Position numbers and translations under genes: made by a program. Shown here in pieces: positions 1 through 8,458 of a stretch of 64,000 nt of DNA. Source of the DNA: Streptomyces sp. NBC_01478 (GTDB taxonomy: Bacteria > Actinomycetota > Actinomycetes > Streptomycetales > Streptomycetaceae); NCBI RefSeq assembly GCF_036227225.1, contig NZ_CP109444.1, positions 1,922,001 to 1,986,000 on the forward strand, in the 5' to 3' direction. Position 1 is the first letter of the stretch, and each line of letters opens with the position of its first letter. The notes beneath the pieces were generated by a model. That model did no database searches, was not told the origin of the DNA, and saw nothing but the letters and a program-made list of their open reading frames with translations.

Positions 1-2
1 TC

Positions 3-2405
3 ATCGGCCGCGTGCGGGAGCTGGGTATGACGCCGGTACTGCCAGGCTACTTCGGCACCGTGCCGGACGGGTTCACCGACCGGCACGGAGGCGACGCGAC
101 GATCGTCGCACAGGGCACCTGGGGAGCCTTCAAGCGCCCCGACTGGCTCGACCCCCGCACCTCGGCCTTCGCCGAGGTCGCCGCCGGCTTCTACCGGAAC
201 CAGGCGCAGCGGTTCGGCGACAGCACGATGTACAAGATGGACTTGCTGCACGAGGGCGGCAACGCCGGTGACGTGCCGGTCGGCGACGCCGCGAAGGCCG
301 TCGAGGCCGCGCTGCAGGCCGCCCACCCGGGTGCCGTGTGGGCGATCCTGGGCTGGCAGACCAACCCGTCGAAGGCGATCCTGGAGGCCGTCGACAAGAG
401 CCGGATGCTGGTCGTCGACGGCCTGTCGGACCGCTACACGACGGTGACCGACCGGGAGAGCGACTGGGGCGGCACCCCGTACGCCTTCGGCAGCATCTGG
501 AACTTCGGCGGCCACACCCCGATCGGCGCCAACGCTCCCGACTGGGTGGACGTGTACCCGAAGTGGCGGGACAAGGAGGGCAGCACGCTCGCCGGGATCG
601 CCGCGATGCCCGAGGCCGCCGACAACAACCATGCCGCCTTCGCGCTCCTGACCGACCTGGCCTGGACGCCCGGCAGCATCGACCTGGACGACTGGTTCGC
701 CGCCTACGCCACATCCCGCTACGGCGCCGCCGACCAGCACGCCGTCACCGCATGGCGGACGATCCGCGACACCGCGTACAACATGACGCGCGCCGACTCC
801 TGGAGCGAGGCCCCCGACGGCCTGTTCGGCGCCCGGCCGAGTCTCGGCGCGAACAAGGCAGCAGCCTGGGGCCCGGAGTCCGACCGATACGACACCACGG
901 TGTTCGACACCGCCCTCACCGAACTGCTGCGCGTCCCCGCCGCGTTGCGCGCCGGCTCCGCCTACCGGTACGACCTGGCCGACGTGGCCCGGCAGGTGCT
1001 GTCCAACCGCAGCCGGATACTGCTGCCGCAGATCAAGTCGGCGTACGAAGCCGGGAACCCCGACCGCTTCGACCGGCTGACCTCGGTGTGGCTGGACTGG
1101 ATGCGGCTGATGGACCGGGTGCTGGCCACCAGCGAGCAGCACCTGCTGGGGAAGTGGCTGGCCGACGCCCGGTCCTGGGGCGCCACCGGAGCCGAGAAGG
1201 ACCAACTGGAGTACGACGCACGGTCGATCATCACCACCTGGGGCGGCCGCGCGCAGAGCGACGAGGGGCTGCACGACTACGCCAACCGGGAGTGGTCCGG
1301 GCTGGTCGGCGGGCTCTATCTGACGCGCTGGCGTACGTACTTCGACGAGTTGTCGGCGGCACTGAAGAAGGGGAAGGAGCCCGCGGCCATCGACTGGTTC
1401 GCGCTGGAGGACACCTGGGCGCACCGGCACGACACCTACCCGGTCCGGGCCAGCGGGGACGTCCACCGGCTCGCCGACCTGATCCGCGACACTCTGGCCG
1501 TCGACCCCCACCAGACGAACCTGGCCGCCTCCGCCGACCGGGGCTCGCTGTCGGCCGGTCGGCCGGCCACCGTCACCGTGACGTTCACCAACCGCAACGG
1601 CTTCGCGGCGGCGACCGGCGTGACGCTGTCGGTCGACCCGCCGGAGGGTATGTCGGCGGAGCCGACCGGCATGGTGACGGCCGCCTCCGTGGCGCCGGGC
1701 GAGTCGTTCTCCGCGTCCTTCAGGGTCGCCCTGGCCGGGGCGGCCGCCGGGGAGCCGGTGCCCAGGGTGCCGGTGACGGCGACGTACCGGACGGGCGGCA
1801 CGGCTGGGTCGGCGATCGCGGCAGTGCGGCTGCTGGTGGGAACGGGTGTCGAGGCGCCGTACCGTACGGCTTCGTTCAACGACGCGGTGTTCGGCGAGTC
1901 CGGGGACACGCTGGCCGTCGAGGGCGGCGGCGCGGACCTGTGGGGCGCCACGAACGAGTTCGGCGCGGTCTACCGGGCAGGCGCCTTCGGCGACAGCTCG
2001 GTCGCCACAGTGACCGTCACCTCACAGGACGCCACCGGGGGTTGGGCGCGCGCCGGACTCATCGTGCGCAACGACCTGTCGGCCGACGGATCGGCGGGGT
2101 ACGTCAATCTCGCGGTGACGCCGTCCAACGGGTGCGCGCTGTCGTGGGACACGGACGGGGACGGCCGGTTCGACTCCATCGCGCTCTCCGGGGCGTTCAC
2201 CCCGCCGGTGCGGCTGCGGCTGACCAGGTCCGGCGGCTCGTACACCGGTGAGTGCAGCACGGACGGCGTCAACTGGACGACGGTCGGCACCGCCACGCCG
2301 GGCGGAGCGGCGGACACCCAGGACGCCGGGGTCTTCATGACGGCGGCGAACGGCTGGACCGGCACCCGGGGCGTCGCCGCGTTCGAGGGGCTCACAGTCG
2401 CCTGA
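3..2405 (+). CDS. GH89 alpha-N-acetylglucosaminidase-like glycosidase, 5' truncated
   Basis: The reading frame is open to the left edge, so the N-terminus (signal peptide and start of the catalytic domain) is missing. The first ~490 residues resemble the GH89 (NAGLU) barrel: aromatic-rich stretches such as WNFGGHTP and DWVDVYPKW, and an acidic segment DLLHEGG that probably carries a catalytic Glu. After that comes an Ig/NEW3-like segment (about residues 500-620, with repeated TVTVTFTNRNG-type strands) and a C-terminal beta-sandwich of the DUF1349/laminin-G type (about 625-797). The architecture fits a secreted enzyme removing terminal alpha-GlcNAc from glycans. Family assignment comes from remembered motifs; substrate is inferred. 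It converges on the YjbQ gene with about 100 bp between them and no clear hairpin. Confidence 0.8.
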   Translation: MGRVRELGMTPVLPGYFGTVPDGFTDRHGGDATIVAQGTWGAFKRPDWLDPRTSAFAEVAAGFYRNQAQRFGDSTMYKMDLLHEGGNAGDVPVGDAAKAVEAALQAAHPGAVWAILGWQTNPSKAILEAVDKSRMLVVDGLSDRYTTVTDRESDWGGTPYAFGSIWNFGGHTPIGANAPDWVDVYPKWRDKEGSTLAGIAAMPEAADNNHAAFALLTDLAWTPGSIDLDDWFAAYATSRYGAADQHAVTAWRTIRDTAYNMTRADSWSEAPDGLFGARPSLGANKAAAWGPESDRYDTTVFDTALTELLRVPAALRAGSAYRYDLADVARQVLSNRSRILLPQIKSAYEAGNPDRFDRLTSVWLDWMRLMDRVLATSEQHLLGKWLADARSWGATGAEKDQLEYDARSIITTWGGRAQSDEGLHDYANREWSGLVGGLYLTRWRTYFDELSAALKKGKEPAAIDWFALEDTWAHRHDTYPVRASGDVHRLADLIRDTLAVDPHQTNLAASADRGSLSAGRPATVTVTFTNRNGFAAATGVTLSVDPPEGMSAEPTGMVTAASVAPGESFSASFRVALAGAAAGEPVPRVPVTATYRTGGTAGSAIAAVRLLVGTGVEAPYRTASFNDAVFGESGDTLAVEGGGADLWGATNEFGAVYRAGAFGDSSVATVTVTSQDATGGWARAGLIVRNDLSADGSAGYVNLAVTPSNGCALSWDTDGDGRFDSIALSGAFTPPVRLRLTRSGGSYTGECSTDGVNWTTVGTATPGGAADTQDAGVFMTAANGWTGTRGVAAFEGLTVA

Positions 2406-2505
2406 ACGTTCCCATTCAGGTCCATGCTCCGATGGCGCCGCTCCGGCCGAAGATGCCGGCGCGGCGCCGGTGCTTGTGCGAGGCGTCGGGAGATCAGACT
2501 CTGGA

Positions 2506-2952
2506 TCACGACCCCGCAAGAAAGCTCAAACGAACCTTTCGCTCAACATTGTCCCTGTTCGTATCGACCAGACACACCGACTGCCACGTCCCCAACTCCA
2601 GCCGCCCGCCCACCACCGGCAACGTCGCGTGCGGCGGTACGAAGGCCGGGAGGACGTGGTCGCGGCCGTGGCCGGGACTGCCGTGGCGGTGCTGCCAGCG
2701 GTCGTCGGCGGGGAGGAGGGTGTGCAGGGCGGCGAGGAGGTCGTCGTCGCTGCCGGCGCCCGTCTCCAGGATCGCGACACCCGCCGTGGCGTGCGGGACG
2801 AAGATGTTGAGGAGGCCGTCACGGCCGGTCGCCGCCTCCCGGAGGAAGGCCTCGCAGTCGCGGGTCAGGTCCATGACCCGCTCCCTGGAACCGGTGGCGA
2901 CGTTGAGGACTCGGGTGGTGAAGGCGGCTGACATGCCTCCATCCTGACCCAT
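2506..2952 (-). CDS. yjbQ: YjbQ / UPF0047 family protein
   Basis: A small single-domain protein of 148 aa, close to the family length of about 135-145. Diagnostic segments are the N-terminal strand RVLNVATGSRERVMDLT, the HATAGVAILE motif and the C-terminal GTWQSVCLVDTNRD with conserved His and Asp residues. Family members form trimers with a metal/anion site; some have weak thiamine-phosphate synthase activity, but the physiological role is unclear. I chose the ATG at 2952 because GGAGGG lies 8 nt upstream; an internal ATG at 2934 starts where conservation usually begins but has a poorly spaced ribosome site. The gene is divergent from the sulfonate operon. Confidence 0.85.
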   Translation of the reverse strand: MGQDGGMSAAFTTRVLNVATGSRERVMDLTRDCEAFLREAATGRDGLLNIFVPHATAGVAILETGAGSDDDLLAALHTLLPADDRWQHRHGSPGHGRDHVLPAFVPPHATLPVVGGRLELGTWQSVCLVDTNRDNVERKVRLSFLAGS

Positions 2953-3019
2953 CCCTCAGACCCTCCGCCCGGTCGATCGCCCGGCCCGTGATACGAGGGG
3001 TCCAGTCCGCGAGACACCG

Positions 3020-3049
3020 TTGACCGTGGCACGCCATCTGACCTAGTTT
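3020..3049 (+). promoter_or_regulatory. Predicted promoter of the sulfonate operon
   Basis: TTGACC (3020-3025) and TAGTTT (3044-3049) are separated by 18 bp. The expected transcription start falls at about 3056-3057, on the ATG of the leader peptide, so the transcript would begin directly with that ORF and carry no 5' leader. This is predicted from sequence only. Confidence 0.55.
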
Positions 3050-3056
3050 CGGCCGC

Positions 3057-3140
3057 ATGTTGCGTTCAGTTCTGCTCACCACGCGCGGTCACATCGACCT
3101 GCTGCGGGTGGCCTCCGCCGCGTGTTGCCGCGGCTGCTGA
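3057..3140 (+). CDS. Cysteine-ending leader peptide (uORF) of the ssu operon
   Basis: A 27-codon ORF whose product contains RGHIDLLRVASAACCRGC, with Cys codons at positions 23, 24 and 27 just before the stop. Actinobacteria carry many such short leader peptides with an (R/H)xDLxRVxSAxC core in front of sulfur-uptake and cysteine genes. In mycobacteria, leaderless Cys-rich uORFs have been shown to mediate cysteine-responsive attenuation. Here the ORF lacks a Shine-Dalgarno sequence, sits at a predicted transcription start, and ends 130 nt before ssuC. The inferred role is to sense charged tRNA-Cys: stalling at the Cys codons when cysteine is scarce would raise ssu expression. Confidence 0.8.
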   Translation: MLRSVLLTTRGHIDLLRVASAACCRGC

Positions 3141-3270
3141 CGCCTTCTTCCGCCTCACCCCCCTGTCTTTTCCCGCACTCCGTCGCGCCCGCGCACACCG
3201 TCGTGACGCGGCGGCGTTGAGGCGTTTCCCCTTCCTCACCGGACGCTCTCCCCCACTCCGTGGAGCACCC

Positions 3271-4173
3271 ATGAGCATCAGCCATGCCCCACCAGACTCT
3301 TCCGGGCCCGACATTTCCCGTATATCCACCTCGAAGACCGACACGGACGCTCCTTCGCCCCTCGATCTCGTCCCCCTCGTCCCCCTCGTCCCCGCCTCCG
3401 CCCGCCGCACCCGTGTCCCCCGCTGGCTGCGTCGCGCCACCGGCCCGCTCGTGCTGCTCGCGCTGTGGCAACTCCTCAGCGGCACAGGTGTGTTGGCCTC
3501 CGATGTGCTCGCCTCGCCCGGGCGGATCGCGCACGTCGGCTGGGATCTGATCGACAGTGGTTCGCTGACCTCGGCCATGACCACCTCGCTCCAGCGGGTC
3601 GCGATCGGGCTGCTGCTCGGCACCGTCATCGGCACCGGACTCGCCCTGGTCTCCGGCCTGTTCAGGATCGGCGAGGACCTGGTCGACGCCCCCGTGCAGA
3701 TGCTGCGGACCGTGCCGTTCGTCGGGCTGATCCCGCTGTTCATCATCTGGTTTGGCATCGGCGAGGCCCCCAAGGTCGCCATCATCACGCTCGGGGTGAC
3801 CTTCCCGCTCTACCTCAACGTCTACTCCGGAATCCGGGGCGTGGACAGCCAGTTGATCGAGGCCGGGGAGTCGCTCGGGCTGTCCCGCCGGGGGCTCGTA
3901 CGGCATGTGGTGCTGCCGGGCGCGCTGCCCAGCGCGATGACCGGGCTGCGCTACTCCCTCGGCATCGCCTGGCTGGCGCTCGTCTTCGCCGAGCAGATCA
4001 ACGCGGACGCCGGGATCGGCTTCCTCATGGTGCAGGCGCGGGACTTCCTGCAGACCGACGTGATCGTGGTCTGCCTGATCGTCTACGCCTTCCTCGGCCT
4101 GCTGGCCGACTTCGTCGTCCGAACCCTCGAAAGGCTGCTGCTGCAATGGCGACCGACGTTCACGGGCCGGTGA
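3271..4173 (+). CDS. ssuC: Sulfonate/nitrate/taurine ABC transporter permease, SsuC-like
   Basis: Integral membrane subunit of about 300 aa with a charged N-terminal tail (first ~60 residues), then about six hydrophobic segments and the BPD_transp_1 core. The EAA-loop is recognisable as IEAGESLGLSRRGLVRHVVLPGALPS. The ATG at 3271 is preceded by GGAG with suitable spacing; upstream in-frame codons give only low-complexity sequence. It overlaps ssuB by 28 nt, which suggests translational coupling. With SsuB and SsuA it should import alkanesulfonates as a sulfur source. Exact substrate specificity among sulfonate, taurine and aryl-sulfonate transporters cannot be read from the sequence; a broken ssuD downstream and the Cys leader upstream support sulfonates. 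Confidence 0.88.
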   Translation: MSISHAPPDSSGPDISRISTSKTDTDAPSPLDLVPLVPLVPASARRTRVPRWLRRATGPLVLLALWQLLSGTGVLASDVLASPGRIAHVGWDLIDSGSLTSAMTTSLQRVAIGLLLGTVIGTGLALVSGLFRIGEDLVDAPVQMLRTVPFVGLIPLFIIWFGIGEAPKVAIITLGVTFPLYLNVYSGIRGVDSQLIEAGESLGLSRRGLVRHVVLPGALPSAMTGLRYSLGIAWLALVFAEQINADAGIGFLMVQARDFLQTDVIVVCLIVYAFLGLLADFVVRTLERLLLQWRPTFTGR

Positions 4174-4913
4174 CCGCGCGATCGGCGACCGGGTCGCCGG
4201 CGACCGCGCAGGCGGTACGGGTCGAGGGGCTGACCCGCTCCTTCGACGGCCGTCCCGTCATCGACAAGCTCCGACTCGACGTACGGCAGGGCGAGTTCGT
4301 GGCGCTGCTGGGCCGCAGCGGCTGCGGCAAGTCCACGTTGCTGCGCATCCTCGCCGGGCTGGACCGGGACATCGAGGGCACCGTCCTCGTGCCGCGCCGC
4401 AAGGCCGTCGCGTTCCAGGCGCCCCGGCTGATGCCGTGGAAGAAGGTGTGGCGCAACGTCCTGCTCGGACTGCCCGGCAAGCCCGAACGTGCCGTGGCCG
4501 AGCGGGTGTTGGCGGAGGTCGGGCTCGGGGACCACGCCGACGCCTGGCCCAAGACGCTGTCCGGCGGTGAGGCGCAGCGCGCCTCGCTGGCCCGTGCCCT
4601 GGTGCGCGAGCCCGATCTGCTGCTGCTCGACGAGCCGTTCGGCGCGCTCGACGCGCTCACCCGGATCAAGGCCCAGCGGCTGGTGGGCGAGTTGTGGCAA
4701 CGGCGGGGCTGCGCCGTCCTGTTGGTGACCCACGACGTCGAGGAGGCCGTGCTGCTGGCCGACCGGGTCCTGGTGATGGACGACGGCGTCATCGCGCACG
4801 AGCAGCGCATCGACCTCGACCGGCCGCGCGACATCACCGACCCCCGGTTCGCCGAACTGCGCGCCGGACTCCTGGAACGCCTCGGCGTCGACACCGCCGC
4901 CGAAGCCGCCTGA
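4146..4913 (+). CDS. ssuB: Sulfonate ABC transporter ATP-binding protein, SsuB-like
   Basis: A 255-aa cytoplasmic ATPase with Walker A GRSGCGKST (residues 56-64), Q-loop region VAFQAPRLMPWKKVWRNV, signature LSGGEAQRASLARAL, Walker B LLLLDEPFGALDALTR and H-loop LLVTHDVEEAVLLADR. The PRLMPW stretch after the Q-loop and the D-loop FGALDALTR are typical of the SsuB/TauB/NrtD branch. The start at 4146 lies inside the end of ssuC; the same frame is open further upstream but only as antisense-like low-complexity sequence. It energises uptake through SsuC. Confidence 0.9.
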   Translation: MATDVHGPVTARSATGSPATAQAVRVEGLTRSFDGRPVIDKLRLDVRQGEFVALLGRSGCGKSTLLRILAGLDRDIEGTVLVPRRKAVAFQAPRLMPWKKVWRNVLLGLPGKPERAVAERVLAEVGLGDHADAWPKTLSGGEAQRASLARALVREPDLLLLDEPFGALDALTRIKAQRLVGELWQRRGCAVLLVTHDVEEAVLLADRVLVMDDGVIAHEQRIDLDRPRDITDPRFAELRAGLLERLGVDTAAEAA

Positions 4914-4958
4914 ACTCCCCCACGCATCAGCCCAGTCACCGAGAACGGACTCCCCCTC

Positions 4959-5984
4959 ATGCGACGAAGCCTCGTCCCCGCCGCCCTGCTGCTCCCGCTC
5001 ACCCTCCTGCTCACCGCCTGCGGCGGGAACTCGGCTGCCGAGACCTCGACCGGCACCGACGGCAAGGGCTCCCTCACGCTCAACGTCGGTGACCAGAAAG
5101 GCGGTTCGGAGGCGGTGCTGCGGGCCGCCGGTGAACTCAAGAACCTGGACTACAAGATCAAGTGGTCCACGTTCACCTCCGGTCCGCCACTCCTCGAAGC
5201 GGTCAACGCCAAGGCCGTCGACATCGGCGGGGTCGGCAACACCCCGCCGGTGTTCGCCGCGGGCGCCGGCTCGAAGATCAAGGTGGTGGCCGCCTGGCAC
5301 GGCACCTCCGAGGGCGACGCCGTCCTCGTGCCGAAGGGCTCGAAGCTCACCTCGCCGCAGCAGCTCAAGGGCAAGTCCATAGCCGTGGCGCAGGGTTCGT
5401 CCGCGCACTTCCAACTGGTCGCCTCCCTCAAGGCGGCGGGGCTCTCGCTGAGCGACGTCAAGGTGAAGTACCTCCAACCGGCCGACGCGCTGGCCGCGTT
5501 CACCTCCGGCAAGGTCGACGCGTGGGCGGTGTGGGACCCGTACACCTCGCAGATCCTCCAGGCCGAGCAGGGCCGCGTCCTCACCACCGGCCAGGGCGTG
5601 ACGAACGGCCTCACCTTCCAGGTGGCGGCGCCCGGCGCGCTGGCGGACAAGAAGAAGGCCGCCGCCGTCAAGGACTACCTGGACCGGCTGCGGCGGGCCC
5701 AGACATGGGTGTTCTCCCACCAGGAGGCGTGGGCCAAGGTGTGGTCGAAGGACACCGGGCTGCCGTACGAGGTGGCGCTGGCGTCGGTGAAGCGGACCAA
5801 CTCGACCCGGGTCTCGGTCGCCGTCGACAAGCCGCTCATCGCCTCGGAGCAGCAGATCGCCGACACCTTCACCCAACTCGAGCTGATCCCGCGGAAGGTG
5901 GACTTCGCCGAGTTCGTGGACACGCGCTACAACGGCACGTTGCCGGCCTCCACCTCCGCGCCGCGCACCACGGGAGGTTCGTGA
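4959..5984 (+). CDS. ssuA: Sulfonate ABC transporter substrate-binding lipoprotein, SsuA-like
   Basis: A 341-aa exported lipoprotein: hydrophobic signal peptide ending in lipobox LTAC with the acylated Cys at residue 21, then a periplasmic-binding-protein type II fold. Family landmarks include the N-terminal LNVGDQKGG, the VDIGGVGNTPP segment and VDAWAVWDPYTS, which match the SsuA/aliphatic-sulfonate subfamily. The gene starts 45 nt after ssuB and ends 1 nt before ssuD, so the four genes form one operon. It captures the sulfonate outside the membrane and delivers it to SsuC. Confidence 0.88.
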   Translation: MRRSLVPAALLLPLTLLLTACGGNSAAETSTGTDGKGSLTLNVGDQKGGSEAVLRAAGELKNLDYKIKWSTFTSGPPLLEAVNAKAVDIGGVGNTPPVFAAGAGSKIKVVAAWHGTSEGDAVLVPKGSKLTSPQQLKGKSIAVAQGSSAHFQLVASLKAAGLSLSDVKVKYLQPADALAAFTSGKVDAWAVWDPYTSQILQAEQGRVLTTGQGVTNGLTFQVAAPGALADKKKAAAVKDYLDRLRRAQTWVFSHQEAWAKVWSKDTGLPYEVALASVKRTNSTRVSVAVDKPLIASEQQIADTFTQLELIPRKVDFAEFVDTRYNGTLPASTSAPRTTGGS

Positions 5985-5985
5985 C

Positions 5986-7128
5986 ATGGGCGTGCGTCTG
6001 CACTGGTTCCTGCCGACGGGCGGCGACGGCCGTACGCTCGTCGACCGGCACGCCTACGGGCCCAACCGCGCGGGGGCGGTCCGCGGGGTGCGGCCGCCGG
6101 ACATCGAGTACCTGGCCCAAATCGCCAAGGCAGCCGAGCAGTTGGGCTTCGAGGCGGTGCTCACCCCGACCGGCACGTGGTGCGAGGACGCCTGGCTGAC
6201 CACCGTGGCGCTCGCGCAGCACACCGAGCGGCTGAAGTTCCTGGTGGCGTTCCGGCCCGGGGTGATCTCGCCGACGCTGGCCGCGCAGATGGCGGCGACC
6301 TATCAACGCCTCACGCGCGGGCGGCTGTTGCTCAACGTCGTCACCGGTGGCGACTCGGCCGAGCAGCGACGCTTCGGCGACCGTCTCGACCACGATCAGC
6401 GGTATGCCCGTACGGACGAGTTCCTGTCGGTCGTACGAGGGGTGTGGCGGGGAGAGCCGTACGACTTCGACGGTGTCCACTACCGGGTCGAGGGCGGGCT
6501 CACCGCGCTGCCGCCCGATCCGGTGCCGCAGGTGTTCTTCGGCGGGTCGTCAGCGGCCGCCGGGCCGGTGGCCGCCCGGCATGCGGACGTGTATCTCACC
6601 TGGGGAGAACCGCCCGCGCAGGTCAAGGAGAAGATCGACTGGATTCGCGGGCTGGCCTAGCGGGAGGGGCGGGACGTGCGGTTCGGGGTGCGGCTGCACA
6701 CCATCTCGCGGGACTCGTCGGCCGAGGCGTGGGCGACCGCGAACCGGCTGCTCGACGACCTCGACGCGGACACGATCGCGGCGGCGCAGACCGCGCTCGG
6801 GCGCAGTGAGTCGGTGGGGCAGCAGCGGATGCTTGCGTTGCACGGCGGTTCGCGGGACGAGCTGGAGATCCACCCGAACCTGTGGGCGGGGGTCGGTCTC
6901 GTCCGGGGCGGCGCGGGCACGGCGCTCGTCGGCAGCCATGCCGAGGTCGCCGATCTGATCGAGGAGTACCACTCGCTGGGCGTCGAGCACTTCGTGCTGT
7001 CCGGGTACCCGCATCTGGAGGAGGCGTACTGGTTCGGCGAGGGCGTGATTCCCGAGCTGGCGGCGCGCGGGCTGGTCGAGGGGGCGGCGCGGGCGGGAGT
7101 GCCGTTCCTGGTGGGCAGCGGGCGGTGA
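5986..7128 (+). pseudogene. ssuD: ssuD, FMNH2-dependent alkanesulfonate monooxygenase, split by an in-frame TAG
   Basis: The whole reading frame encodes a full-length luciferase-like SsuD (380 coding positions, the usual ~380), but codon 225 at 6658-6660 is TAG. Upstream: residues with FEAVLTPTGTWCEDAW, RPGVISPTLAAQM and NVVTGGD. Downstream, without any change of frame: [36 protein letters not shown] and [17 protein letters not shown]. No frameshift is needed and both halves keep normal codon use, so the lesion is a single base change or a sequencing error. Just after the stop, GGGAGGGG (6662-6669) precedes a GTG at 6676, so the C-terminal half could be translated separately. SsuD releases sulfite from alkanesulfonates using FMNH2 and O2; whether the split product works is unknown. 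Confidence 0.88.
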
Positions 7129-7170
7129 GCGCGCGGGAAGATCCACGGCCCCGGTGCTGTTCGTAGAAGC

Positions 7171-8247
7171 GTGAACAACACCCGTGAGGTCGACGTGGTC
7201 GTCATAGGCGCCGGGCAGGCCGGACTGGCCGGCGCCTATCACCTGCGGCGCACCGGTTTCGAGCCGGAGCGCGACTTCGTGGTGCTGGACCACGCGCCCG
7301 CGCCGGGCGGTGCCTGGCAGTTCCGGTGGCCGTCCTTGACGTACGGCAAGGTGCACGGAATGCACGCGCTGCCGGGCATGGAACTCACCGACGCCGATCC
7401 GGCCCGCCCGTCCGCCGAGGTGATCGCCGAGTACTTCGCCGCCTACGAGCAGGCCTTCGACCTGCGGGTGCGACGGCCGGTGGACGTGAAGGCCGTACGA
7501 GAAGGGGCTGACGGTCGGCTGCTCGTCGAGACGTCCGACGGTGTCTGGTCGACGCGGGCGCTGATCAATGCGACGGGTACCTGGGACCGGCCGTTCTGGC
7601 CGCGCTATCCGGGTCAAGAGACGTTCCGGGGGCGGCAGTTGCACACCGCGCAGTATCCGGGGCCCGAGGAGTTCGCCGGGTTGCGGGTGGTCGTGGTGGG
7701 CGGCGGCGCGTCCGGCACCCAGCACCTGATGGAACTGGCCCCCTACGCCGCGGCGACGACATGGGTGACCCGGCGTCCGCCGGTGTTCCGCGAGGGGCCC
7801 TTCAGCGAGGACGTGGGGCGGGCGGCCGTAGCACTGGTGGAGGAGCGGGTGCGGCAGGGGCTGCCGCCGAAGAGTGTCGTCTCCGTGACCGGGCTGCCGC
7901 TGAACGACGCCATCCGGCAGGCGATCGCGGACGGGGTCCTGGACCGGCAGCCGATGTTCGACCGGATCACGCCGGACGGGGTGGACTGGGACGACGGCCG
8001 GCATGTGGACGCCGATGTCATCCTGTGGGCAACGGGGTTCCGGGCGGCGATCGACCATCTGGCCCCGCTGAAGCTGCGCGGTCCGGGCGGCGGCATCCGC
8101 CTCGACGGCACCCGCGTGGCCGCGGACCCGCGCGTCCACCTGGTCGGCTACGGCCCGTCGGCCAGCACGATCGGCGCGAACCGGGCGGGGCGTGCGGCGG
8201 TACGGGACATCAGACGGCTGCTGGCCGGGGAGCCGGTCGCGGCCTGA
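7171..8247 (+). CDS. FAD/NAD(P)-binding monooxygenase (FMO/CzcO-like)
   Basis: A 358-aa flavoprotein with two dinucleotide-binding motifs: VVIGAGQAGLAGAYHLRR near the N-terminus for FAD and VVVVGGGASGTQHLMEL near residue 172 for NAD(P)H. The late motif VILWATGFRAAIDHL and the C-terminal VGYGPSASTIGANRAG are typical of group B flavin monooxygenases and related thiol/amine oxidoreductases. It starts with GTG 42 nt after ssuD and reads in the same direction, so it probably belongs to the sulfur operon. An oxidative role on an organosulfur compound is plausible from context but not shown. The GTG was chosen because the FAD motif begins only 10 residues later. Confidence 0.82.
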   Translation: MNNTREVDVVVIGAGQAGLAGAYHLRRTGFEPERDFVVLDHAPAPGGAWQFRWPSLTYGKVHGMHALPGMELTDADPARPSAEVIAEYFAAYEQAFDLRVRRPVDVKAVREGADGRLLVETSDGVWSTRALINATGTWDRPFWPRYPGQETFRGRQLHTAQYPGPEEFAGLRVVVVGGGASGTQHLMELAPYAAATTWVTRRPPVFREGPFSEDVGRAAVALVEERVRQGLPPKSVVSVTGLPLNDAIRQAIADGVLDRQPMFDRITPDGVDWDDGRHVDADVILWATGFRAAIDHLAPLKLRGPGGGIRLDGTRVAADPRVHLVGYGPSASTIGANRAGRAAVRDIRRLLAGEPVAA

Positions 8248-8458
8248 GGTCGTTCCGGCGGGGGCGGTTCACGGGATCGGTCGCTGCCTGGCGCTGTGCC
8301 GTCCAGGCCGCTTCGCGGGCCGAGGGGCAACGTCCTCGCCGAAGGCACACATGCCGTCGCACCAGCACACCGTCCCCGAACGCCTCCGCACAGCCCCACG
8401 AGACATCAGGCGGCCGTCGGCCCGAGAGCGAGCGCCGCCTGACGTCGTCCTGAGCAGG
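8248..8458. other. Intergenic stretch without a recognisable gene
   Basis: The convergent gap between the flavin monooxygenase and mltG. I see no strong hairpin, no conserved ORF and no repeat. Confidence 0.6.

Noticed and set aside
4083..5987. A 634-codon minus-strand frame opposite ssuB, ssuA
   Set aside because: Shadow of the ssu genes; composition and lack of motifs show it is not coding.
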